64,000 nt of DNA, from contig NZ_BCQG01000004.1 in the NCBI RefSeq assembly GCF_001544315.1, forward strand, positions 1 through 64,000, in the 5' to 3' direction. Position numbers and translations under genes: made by a program. Source of the DNA: Geobacillus jurassicus NBRC 107829. Lineage in GTDB: Bacteria > Bacillota > Bacilli > Bacillales > Anoxybacillaceae. Below, in pieces: positions 57,272-64,000 of this stretch; positions within the stretch are counted from its first letter, which is position 1; each line of letters starts with the position of its first letter. The notes under the pieces are model-generated. The model was given only the letters and a program-made list of their open reading frames with translations, ran no database searches and had not been told where the DNA came from.

Positions 57272-57381
57272 GCACCCTTTATTTTCTCCATGCACACCTA
57301 TCTTAACATATCAAGTACAACTTGTGGTGAAGATGTATAAGGGGGGGTAGTTCACAAGATGCAAAGTCAGCGAAACACGTA

Positions 57382-57411
57382 AAAAGCCGCCCCGCAAATG
57401 GGACGGCTTTT
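57382..57411. terminator. Bidirectional terminator
   Basis: AAAAGCCGCCCC/GGGACGGCTTTT (57382-57393/57400-57411, one mismatch), loop GCAAAT. Confidence 0.75.
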
Positions 57412-57554
57412 CCTTTTGGACCGCGCACGTGGCGGTCAGTTAAAAAATATTTTTGGCCGCACTTGAGTTCAAGGAACTCAAAGGGCATTATTTATCGTAT
57501 GCTTGTTTTCTAAATCTCATGCAAAGAAAATAATAAAGCATTTTGACAGAAGTG

Positions 57555-58124
57555 TCAAGAACGATTTTCTGGATCTTTTTTAATTTTAGTGTACATCCTA
57601 CGGATTTTTTCGTCAATCAGATCCATTTGTTCCCTAGTTAATTTGAAAACACCGTCCCTTGCTTTTTTGGGTTTGAAAATGCGAATTTTACTTATAGGGC
57701 GCATTTGGTTTGGAATGGCCACTGCCCTTTTTTCGTTCAGTCCCTCAATCGTACCTAGAAAGACCGAGTCTTTATGTACATCCTGTTCTGTTTCATTTTC
57801 GTCTAACGAAGATAAAGGAACCACGTTGACGACGGGATTGTTTTTTGAACTATCGCGAATCACAACAGCATAGTGCATGCCGCCGAATTCAGCGCCGACA
57901 TTAAAACCAAAATGGGCTAAAACGATTTCTGACCGCTTATAAGCCCGGAGGTAAGACGGGTCAAATGTTTCTTCCCAGACGAGATATTTGTTTTGTGTTT
58001 CAAGCCACTCGATAAATATTCTTCCCCGTTTTTCGTCCATATTTTCAATGATCTTTTGCAGTTCCATTAGCTGTTTATTCATTGCTCTTACCAAATCTTT
58101 ATTCTCATGCAACTTTTTTAACAT
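57555..58124 (-). CDS. MazF/PemK-like toxin with N-terminal extension
   Basis: 189 residues. The C-terminal ~120 residues follow the MazF/PemK pattern: RSEIVLAHFGFNVGAEFGGMHYAVVI, NPVVNVVPLSS, DSVFLGTI, AIPNQMRPISKIRI, then an MDLIDEKI helix. These enzymes cut mRNA. The ~65-residue helical N-terminal extension is typical of a Bacillales subgroup. The upstream ORF overlaps it by 7 bases, fitting an antitoxin-toxin operon. Confidence 0.8.
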   Translation of the reverse strand: MLKKLHENKDLVRAMNKQLMELQKIIENMDEKRGRIFIEWLETQNKYLVWEETFDPSYLRAYKRSEIVLAHFGFNVGAEFGGMHYAVVIRDSSKNNPVVNVVPLSSLDENETEQDVHKDSVFLGTIEGLNEKRAVAIPNQMRPISKIRIFKPKKARDGVFKLTREQMDLIDEKIRRMYTKIKKDPENRS

Positions 58125-58318
58125 GGCTTCTCCTCTCTTTCCGTTATAATAGATGAACGAAATGTTGTCTCTTTAATGTTCAAATGCTTGGCGATCGCAG
58201 CCATGCTGTCTATGTCGGATTCGGCCATCATGATTTTTAAAGTACGCTTAAGTTCCATGCCATCTATATAAGTTGCAATAAAGAATTTCCGATTTTTCGT
58301 TTCCGCTTTCATCTCCAT
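58118..58318 (-). CDS. Small HTH-like protein, probable antitoxin
   Basis: 66 residues. Basic N-terminus, then IDSMAAIAKHLNIKETTFRSSI, a plausible helix-turn-helix. Overlaps the toxin gene, which it precedes, so it is probably the cognate antitoxin and autorepressor. AT-rich upstream region. No family name is certain. Confidence 0.6.
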   Translation of the reverse strand: MEMKAETKNRKFFIATYIDGMELKRTLKIMMAESDIDSMAAIAKHLNIKETTFRSSIITEREEKPC

Positions 58319-58465
58319 ACGAGCTGATATGGTATAACGTGGCAGGTAATCAGCTGGATGTAAAACAAAATTTCAACTTATATAGAAATTTTTTTCAATA
58401 TTTTCACTTACCAACAATTATAACACTGAAACATCGAATATTTTATTAAAAAGACAAAATATTCA

Positions 58466-58831
58466 TCATTGAGCACCGTCTGATGCGAGATCGACACGCC
58501 CGCCATGGATGTCCTTCATGGCTGCCTCCGTCATGCGGGAGGACATCACGAAGTTGACGTGGTACGTCAACACGAGCCCCAGAATGTGCGGTGACACGGC
58601 CATCCGGGACAAATCGACCTTCAGCTTGATGAGCGATGATGGAGCCAAAGGGAGAAAGTCAAACAGGAACTCCCGGAATCGATACCGCAACTCGAAGGCT
58701 TGGGGATCTTGCTTGAAACGTCAGCGCTCCTTCTTCGTCATCCGGCGAAGATTGGCCTAGTAAAACGGGCAATCGTTGTTCTTGCACTTGTAGATGTGGT
58801 ATTTTTTGTGCTCTTTGATTTTCTCAAGCCG
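58466..58831 (-). pseudogene. Transposase fragment (zinc-ribbon DDE type)
   Basis: On the minus strand three frames in turn read KIKEHKKYHIYKCKNNDCPF, then ANLRRMTKKERA, then FELRYRFREFLFDFLPLAPS and VSPHILGLVLTYHVNFVMSS, ending MKDIHGG. This resembles the N-terminal third of a common Geobacillus transposase. A stop codon and frameshifts break it, and both ends are missing; its 5' side is fused to the second yvoF tail at 58832. Confidence 0.55.
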
Positions 58832-59134
58832 ATTCTCGCCCACGAATATTTGGTCGACGAATACCGCCTCGGCGACGTCGTGATCGGCGACGAGGTGATG
58901 ATCAGCGCCAACTCGACGATTTTGCCCGGTGTGGTGATCGGCGACCGCGCGGTAGTGGCCGCTGGGACGGTCGTCCATAAAGACGTCCCGCCCGGGGCGA
59001 TGGCCGCCGGCGATCCGATGCGCATCGTCCGCAGGAATGAACCGCCTTCCGATTGAACGGGGGCGGGTTTTTGTTTAAGAAAATGGGGATTTCCAGAAAA
59101 GTAGTAAAGAGGGTTGACGAACTCTTTTTTTTTT
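58832..59134 (+). pseudogene. yvoF: Second copy of the yvoF 3' end
   Basis: The last ~75 codons of yvoF (ILAHEYLVDEYRLGDVVIGD to NEPPSD) plus the downstream GGGGGCGGG flank. No start. Because the flank leads to the his region, this tail may be the resident one, with the full gene at 55871 restored by the incoming copy. Confidence 0.85.
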
Positions 59135-59289
59135 ATAATACAGGAAAATATTGATTCTTAACTCACATTTCGCACCCTAACAGGGTAGAAAGAAAGGATT
59201 TTTTATTTAGTTTTTCAGAATAACTTTTCGACCAACACGACGAGCGATGGCAATCCTTTTTTTACCATCGCTAGTCGTTCCGTATCACG

Positions 59290-60485
59290 TTACACATAAA
59301 TGCTCTCATCCAGCCCTAACCCCTGCAGAATCCTTCGCTGATCCGGGTTGAGGGAGCGATCCAGTGAGCGTTGGATGTGCCCATCCGGCAACTCCAGCAG
59401 GACGACGTTCACATATTGAAACAGCTGAAAAATCGCCTGCCCCGTCGGCCGGGTCAACTTGCGGCCTCCCGCGCCCTTTCACGGGCGCTCTGGGGTGATG
59501 AACTGGTGCACCCGGCGTTGAAAGACGCGGTAAATGGCCAAGGCCAAGAGAAATAAATAGCCCAATACCGCAACTCGTTCTGGCTTTTTGACATCAATCT
59601 CATCCGTGAAAAAAGGGTCTTTCAAAAAAGCGAAGTTCATTTCCACCGAGATCTGCCCTTTATACAGCTTCAAGATTTCTTGGGCATCCATTTGTTGACC
59701 CTTCCATTCCTTCGGAACGGTCGTGACGAGGACAAACCGGGACGCTTTCCGTTTCGCCTGTTCCCACGCATCTTGGTCGAATTCTACGTTCAAGCGAAGG
59801 GCGTACACCGTCTCCATGTCCAGTTCCGCCCCTTTTTTCGGCCGTCCGCGCCGTTTTTTCGGACGCACGATCTCTTCGACGACGGCCTCGACCCGATGGA
59901 ACCGGGGGCGGAGGGAGGCCTTCAGGGATGCCAAGGCTTGTTCAGCGTCTTCGCGGCAGGAGAATGGGTGACGCTCCCAACGGGCTTGTTCCTCGTGAAG
60001 AAGCTCCGCTTCTTTGGCTCGTTCTTTTTCGAGCGTCTTTCCGTTTCGCTGGTCGAGCGCGCTCGATTCGACGACGATCAGCCGAACCGGGCGGCCTTCA
60101 TATGTCGAGGTCGTTTCCCATACCCGGTGCGTGGCGCCGTTTCTCTCCGCCAGCGCAAAGGGATCGCTCCACGGGATGTGGGCCGAATCGGCCTTGGCCC
60201 ATGCTCGTTTCACGATCCGGAGCGACGAAGGGCCTCTCGTGATCAAAAAAGGCGTTGGCGGCTTTCGTTTGCGCCAAGGTCTCTTTCGTCATCGCAGCGG
60301 AATCCGCCACATAAATCCATTCGTCCTCGATCTTGGCTTGTTTGAGCTGTTCATGGACACGGGATCTCACTTGGGAATTCCACGTTTTGTCAGGCAGGCT
60401 GCCGTTGTGCACATCGCCGTAAAACGGGATGCCGTCCTCGTTGCCGACCAGTCCGAAGCCGATCTGTTTTTGCCATCCATAACTT
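59290..60485 (-). pseudogene. IS1634-type (IS4 superfamily) transposase, truncated and frameshifted
   Basis: Minus strand reads YGWQKQIGFGLVGNEDGIPF, VADSAAMTKETLAQTKAANAF, then after a one-base shift in a T-run (about 60244) ITRGPSSLRIVKRAWAKADS, LNVEFDQDAWEQAKRKASRF, the YKGQISVEMNFAFLKDPFF region, and after a second shift (about 59480) AGGRKLTRPTGQAIFQLFQY to the stop at 59290. About the first 200 residues are missing at the 60485 end. Non-functional. Confidence 0.8.
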
Positions 60486-60625
60486 TTCGAAGGTCATATT
60501 GCTTCATTATTTTGATAAACAGTACAATGGAATCATCAGACGAGAGGATATTGAGCCGGCTGAATCTGCATATGAAAGTTATTGTGCTGTTGATCCTTGT
60601 CTTTATTAATAGGGAGGGAAAACGA

Positions 60626-60919
60626 ATGAGTGATTTTTTTAAAAAATATGCCTCCATCCGTGGCGAGCAGCATGTGCAAAGACTCCAATTAGAAGGAACG
60701 ATAGCCGCGCAAATCAAGGAAAGACGGAAGCAGCTGAATATGTCTCAACAGGAACTGGCGGACCGTATCGGAGTTCCCAAATCAACCATTGGAAGAATTG
60801 AAGCTGGTCTTGCAAGTCCGAGAGTGGAGACGCTTTTTAAAATCTCGCAGGCCTTGAATATTCCTTTCATCATTGATGGTACGAATGGACACGATCATCA
60901 CTTGCATATTCAAGTTTAG
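60626..60919 (+). CDS. XRE family HTH protein, orphan HigA-like antitoxin
   Basis: 97 residues, ATG after AGGGAGGGA. Cro/C1 helix-turn-helix: IKERRKQLNMSQQELADRIG, VPKSTIGRIEAGLASPRVET. Size and shape fit HigA/MqsA-like antitoxins whose toxin gene comes first; the place where a toxin would be holds the truncated transposase, so the partner is probably lost. Confidence 0.75.
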   Translation: MSDFFKKYASIRGEQHVQRLQLEGTIAAQIKERRKQLNMSQQELADRIGVPKSTIGRIEAGLASPRVETLFKISQALNIPFIIDGTNGHDHHLHIQV

Positions 60920-60940
60920 CCTGCTATAGATCAAATCTAA

Positions 60941-61022
60941 AAGGCTGGTGATTGAATGAAAAAGATGCTGATCCTGCCTGTTTCTCAATGAAAGAAACCT
61001 TGCCAAATTGCCTTTCTTTCCA
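60941..61022 (+). repeat. Dispersed repeat, copy 3
   Basis: AAAGGCTGGTGATT followed 39 bases on by GTTTCTCAATGAAAGAAACC and TTGCCA, the same two blocks as at 3614. Confidence 0.45.
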
Positions 61023-61061
61023 GATGAGATGCAGCCATTTGCACGCCGCACCCGTTTTTCG

Positions 61062-61090
61062 CTGACCTTCTAATAGAGAACCTATATAGT
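61062..61090 (+). promoter_or_regulatory. Candidate hisZ promoter
   Basis: CTGACC (61062-61067), 17-base spacer, TATAGT (61085-61090), about 260 bases before hisZ. Confidence 0.4.
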
Positions 61091-61190
61091 GAGTCAGTGA
61101 AAACGAAGATTTTTGTCAAATTGACCATTGCGACCATCATGAGGGATTTCTTCCATTGACGCCTATCATCGCCTATGCGGCATGGAACGA

Positions 61191-61234
61191 AACGGACAAG
61201 CGCTTCCTGTTTTGGAAGCGGTCTTGTCCGTTTT
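61191..61234 (+). terminator. Possible attenuator in the his leader
   Basis: Seventeen-bp stem with a 2-base bulge: AACGGACAAGCGCTTCC (61191-61207) pairs with GGAAGCG-GT-CTTGTCCGTT (61214-61232), then TTGTTG. It lies between the candidate promoter and hisZ. Confidence 0.5.
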
Positions 61235-61349
61235 GTTGTGGATGGCGTGTTCCCTCTTGACGCTGTGGCCGCAAAGGAGTAAACTACTAATAACTTCACT
61301 TCTCTACCATATTAGCAAACTAAAGCATTTTGATAAAGGGCGTGGGGAC

Positions 61350-62525
61350 ATGGCAAAAAAGCTGTTCATGTTTGAAAAACCGTTGGGCATGCGCGATACG
61401 CTGCCGTTTTTATATGAGTTGAAAAAGCAAGTGCGCTCGGTGATGGCGGAAGAAATTGAGCGCTGGGGGTACGAGTTTATTGAAACGCCGACGCTTGAGT
61501 ATTATGAAACGGTCGGGGCGGCGTCGGCGATTGCCGATCATCGGCTGTTTAAGCTCCTCGATCAGCAAGGGCATACGCTCGTGCTCCGACCTGATATGAC
61601 GGCGCCGATCGCCCGGGTGGCGGCGTCGCGGTTGTATGAAGACGGCAATCCGCTCCGGCTGGCGTACAACGCCAATGTGTTCCGCGCCCAGCAGCGCGAA
61701 GGGGGTCGGCCGGCGGAGTTCGAACAGATTGGCGTCGAGCTGATCGGCGACGGCACGGTGACGGCTGATGCCGAAGTGATCAGTTTGATGGTCTCGCTGC
61801 TGAAACGGGCTGGACTCGGGCGCTTTTCGGTGGCGGTCGGTCATATCGGCTATGTCAATGCGCTGTTTTTGGAGATTTTAGGGAATGAAGAGCGGGCGAG
61901 TGTATTGCGCCGTTTCTTATATGAAAAAAATTACGTCGGCTACCGCGAACACGTGAAGTCGCTGCCGCTTTCGTCGATCGATCAAAAACGGCTGTTGGAT
62001 CTTCTTTCGTTGCGCGGCGGTGCGGCGGCGCTCGAGACGGCGAAAACGCTGGTGACGAGCGAGGAAGGACGGCGGGCGGCCGATGAGCTGGCGGCGCTCA
62101 TGGCGGCGCTTCGTACGTACGGAGTGGCCGAGGCGGTGAAGCTCGATATGGCGTTGGTCAGCCATATGAGCTACTACACGGGCATTTTGTTTGAAGTGTA
62201 CGCTGAGCAAGTTGGATTCCCGATCGGCAACGGCGGCCGGTATGATGATTTATTGGCGAAGTTTTCGCGACCGGCGCCGGCCACGGGGTTTGGCTTGCGC
62301 GTCGACCGGTTGATCGAGGCGATCGGGGAAACGGATGTGCGCGGCGACATCGAGTGCATCGTGTTCAGTCAGGAGCGGCTTGCGGAAGCGGTGGAGCTGG
62401 CGAAAGCGAAACGGGCGGAAGGCAAGCGCGTTGTCTTGCAGCATATCGCCGGCATTGGCGATATTGACGCCTACAGCCAGCGCTATCGGTCGATCGTCTA
62501 TTTGCTTGGCCGCAGCGGGCAGTGA
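61350..62525 (+). CDS. hisZ: HisZ, ATP phosphoribosyltransferase regulatory subunit
   Basis: 391 residues from ATG 61350 after AAAGGGCGTGGGG. Paralogue of histidyl-tRNA synthetase without its anticodon domain: motif 2 LVLRPDMTAPIARVAASR, the NVFRAQQREGGRPAEFEQIGVELIG block and motif 3 GGRYDDLLAKF. Joins the short HisG to form the active, histidine-inhibited first enzyme of histidine synthesis. Confidence 0.95.
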   Translation: MAKKLFMFEKPLGMRDTLPFLYELKKQVRSVMAEEIERWGYEFIETPTLEYYETVGAASAIADHRLFKLLDQQGHTLVLRPDMTAPIARVAASRLYEDGNPLRLAYNANVFRAQQREGGRPAEFEQIGVELIGDGTVTADAEVISLMVSLLKRAGLGRFSVAVGHIGYVNALFLEILGNEERASVLRRFLYEKNYVGYREHVKSLPLSSIDQKRLLDLLSLRGGAAALETAKTLVTSEEGRRAADELAALMAALRTYGVAEAVKLDMALVSHMSYYTGILFEVYAEQVGFPIGNGGRYDDLLAKFSRPAPATGFGLRVDRLIEAIGETDVRGDIECIVFSQERLAEAVELAKAKRAEGKRVVLQHIAGIGDIDAYSQRYRSIVYLLGRSGQ

Positions 62526-62839
62526 GGAGTGAAAAAGGCGGGTAAAACGAGGACGGAAACGTTCCATGAACGAGTTTCGCCCTCCACCCAAGCATGAAAA
62601 TGGCCCGACAAGATGCGCACATGTTTATGAAAACGAATGGAACATTGGACGGTGTGCCGCCGACGCTGTAGGATGGAGGAAAGAAAGGTTGGAACCCGAT
62701 GGACGGATAAGACCGCTCCGCGCGTTCCGTTGGAGTTGATCTATGCAGGCCATCGGGCTTCGGAACGAGGCGCCTGTGAGGAAAGAGAAGTCAGGTGGCG
62801 GCCCGGCCGCCTGATGACAAGAAGCAAGGAGGAAGAACG
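62526..62839 (+). other. Gap between hisZ and hisG
   Basis: 314 bases where B. subtilis has almost none. No ORF with a credible start and no family resemblance; no terminator with a T-run seen. It is GC-rich and may be the scar of an insertion or a degraded gene. Confidence 0.4.
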
Positions 62840-63463
62840 ATGCTGACGATTGCCATGCCAAAAGGGCGCATTTTTGAAGAGGCGGTCGAACTTCTCCGCC
62901 AGGCCGATTACCAGCTGCCGCCGGAATTTACCGAGTCGCGCAAGCTCGTGATCGAGGTGGCGGAGGAACAGATGCGCTTTATTTTGGCGAAACCGATGGA
63001 TGTGGTTACCTATGTCGAGCATGGGGTCGCTGATTTGGGCATTGCTGGCAAAGACGTGTTGATGGAAGAAGAACGGGATGTGTACGAACTGCTCGATTTG
63101 CAAATCAGCCGCTGCCATTTGGCGGTCGCCGGGCTGCCCGGCGCCAAGATGAACGAAATCGCGCCGCGGGTGGCGACGAAATACCCGAATGTCGCGTCAA
63201 CGTATTTTCGCGAACAAGGCGAGCAAGTCGAAATCATCCGCCTAAACGGCTCGATCGAGCTCGCCCCACTGATCGGATTGGCCGACCGGATCGTCGATAT
63301 CGTTTCGACCGGACGGACGCTTAAAGAAAACGGGCTTGTGGAACTCGAACGGATCGCCGAGGTGACGTCGCGCCTCATCGTCAATCCGGCGAGCTATCGG
63401 CTGAATGGCGGGGCGATTGAGCGGTTGGTCGACCGATTGGCGGCGGTGATTCCTGAGCGGTAA
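62840..63463 (+). CDS. hisG: HisG, short-form ATP phosphoribosyltransferase
   Basis: 207 residues, the short form that needs His[21 protein letters not shown]-terminus; [13 protein letters not shown]; phosphate loop [19 protein letters not shown] 62840 after AAGGAGGA. Condenses ATP with PRPP. Confidence 0.97.
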   Translation: MLTIAMPKGRIFEEAVELLRQADYQLPPEFTESRKLVIEVAEEQMRFILAKPMDVVTYVEHGVADLGIAGKDVLMEEERDVYELLDLQISRCHLAVAGLPGAKMNEIAPRVATKYPNVASTYFREQGEQVEIIRLNGSIELAPLIGLADRIVDIVSTGRTLKENGLVELERIAEVTSRLIVNPASYRLNGGAIERLVDRLAAVIPER

Positions 63464-63566
63464 GCTGCCGCTGGGCGGTGGAAGGCCCAACGATGAACCA
63501 ACGATGTTCGCATGTCGAACAGGTGAAAAGGTCGAAGAAGCATGGCGATGGAAAGGAGAACAGGCG

Positions 63567-64000
63567 ATGAAAATCGAACGGGTCCGAGGCGGCGTGTCAC
63601 TAAGGCGCACGATTGAAAGCGGAACGGAGGAACAGCGGCGTGCGGTGCTCGATATCATCGCCGCCGTGCGCGCCCGCGGCGATGCGGCGCTCAAAGAATA
63701 TACAGAACGGTTTGACGGTGTCCGCTTGGATTCGCTAAAGGTGACGGAAGAGGAAATGAAGCGCGCGCATGCGTCCATGAGCGCGGAAATGCTTGAGATC
63801 ATTCGTGAAGCGGCGGCCAACATTCGCGACTACCATGAGCGGCAAAAGCGCCAATCATGGTTGATGACGAAAGAAGACGGCACGATTCTCGGGCAAAAGG
63901 TGACGCCGCTCGATGCGGTCGGGTTGTACGTGCCGGGCGGGACGGCCGCCTATCCGTCGTCCGTGCTCATGAACGTCATTCCCGCACAAGTGGCGGGGGT
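63567..64000 (+). CDS. hisD: HisD, histidinol dehydrogenase (5' part, runs off the window)
   Basis: ATG 63567 after GAAAGGAGA, open to the last base (144 complete codons). MKIERVRGGVSLRRTIESG N-terminus and VGLYVPGGTAAYPSSVLMN, the HisD signature. Catalyses the last two steps of histidine synthesis with NAD. Third gene of the his operon. Confidence 0.95.
   Translation, partial: MKIERVRGGVSLRRTIESGTEEQRRAVLDIIAAVRARGDAALKEYTERFDGVRLDSLKVTEEEMKRAHASMSAEMLEIIREAAANIRDYHERQKRQSWLMTKEDGTILGQKVTPLDAVGLYVPGGTAAYPSSVLMNVIPAQVAG

Larger units (their letters stand above)
56458..57332 (+). mobile_element. Possible non-autonomous element with ~22-base terminal inverted repeats
   Basis: Left end CTTCACCAAAAGTTGTACTT (56458-...) is the reverse complement of TCAAGTACAACTTGTGGTGA at 57311-57330 with about two mismatches. 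A third, less exact copy lies at 56573-56596 in the right-end orientation, so 56458-56596 could be a smaller nested unit. Between are two AT-rich ORFs and no transposase. No clear target duplication. Confidence 0.45.
60920..61349 (+). other. Leader region upstream of hisZ
   Basis: 430 bases with no convincing gene. Contains dispersed-repeat copy 3 (60941-61022), a candidate promoter CTGACC-N17-TATAGT (61062-61090) and a long hairpin at 61191-61232. No T-box element was recognised. Confidence 0.5.

Noticed and set aside
58509-58760. Plus-strand ORF in the island
   Set aside because: It is antisense to the recognisable transposase fragment and has no family resemblance.
60920-61349. T-box riboswitch before hisZ
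   Set aside because: I could not find the conserved T-box sequence or specifier stem; only a simple hairpin is present.

Overview
The window looks like the chromosome of a thermophilic, motile, spore-forming Bacillales bacterium of the Geobacillus/Parageobacillus group. The evidence is gene order (comF - flagellar filament cluster - hpf - secA - prfB - yvjA - cccB - ftsEX - ctpB - minJ - csbA - uvrBA - yvlD - hprK - lgt - ppaX - yvoF - his), which follows the Bacillus subtilis yvy/yvj/yvo region with Geobacillus-like insertions, together with moderately GC-rich coding sequence, strong AGGAGG ribosome sites and RacA, MinJ and HprK.

Layout. 1-3.5 kb: degV and the competence genes comFA-comFC. 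3.9-7.8 kb: an accessory SigD-driven flagellar module (FliK-like, FlhB-tail-like, FliS-like, short flagellin). 7.8-21.2 kb: the filament cluster (yaaR-like, yvyF, flgM, flgN, flgK, flgL, yviE, fliW, csrA, hag, then flaG, fliD, fliS, fliT and an unknown). It has SigD-type promoters before flgM, hag and flaG and a CsrA-type hairpin in the hag leader. A probable group I intron sits at the very 3' end of hag. Between hag and flaG are wrecked genes: a homing-endonuclease-like C-terminus fused to a pseudaminate aminotransferase (pseC) C-terminus, and two orphan ORFs. 21.2-32.6 kb: HD-GYP protein, hpf, a coiled-coil protein, secA, prfB with its programmed frameshift, a toxin-antitoxin cassette between two copies of one terminator, yvjA, cccB, ftsEX and an M23 endopeptidase. 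32.7-39.1 kb is accessory: merE-merA-merR, a c-di-GMP-I riboswitch ahead of a secreted acidic calcium-binding-type protein, a strong promoter with an MhqR-like operator, a TnpB element with its guide-RNA end, and a pirin gene. 39.4-56.4 kb is housekeeping: ctpB, a glycosyltransferase and membrane partner, racA, minJ, csbA, uvrBA, yvlD, hprK, lgt, yvoD, ppaX, yvoF. 56.1-61 kb is a small island bounded by a duplicated 3' end of yvoF, holding a possible TIR-bounded mini-element, a MazF/PemK-type toxin pair, transposase wreckage and an orphan antitoxin-like regulator. 61.3-64 kb: start of the histidine operon (hisZ, hisG, truncated hisD).

How it works together: flagellar late genes are tied by FlgM/SigD at transcription and by FliW/CsrA at hag translation; FliS, FliT and FlgN are export chaperones. 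FtsEX probably drives the neighbouring M23 endopeptidase. The most interesting observations are (i) the hag intron, whose 5' end re-encodes a near-identical flagellin C-terminus so that both spliced and unspliced RNA give full flagellin; (ii) the c-di-GMP riboswitch gene; (iii) the MhqR-like promoter cut off from pirin by a TnpB element; (iv) the yvoF-tail duplication island; (v) the terminator-flanked toxin-antitoxin cassette with a frameshifted toxin.
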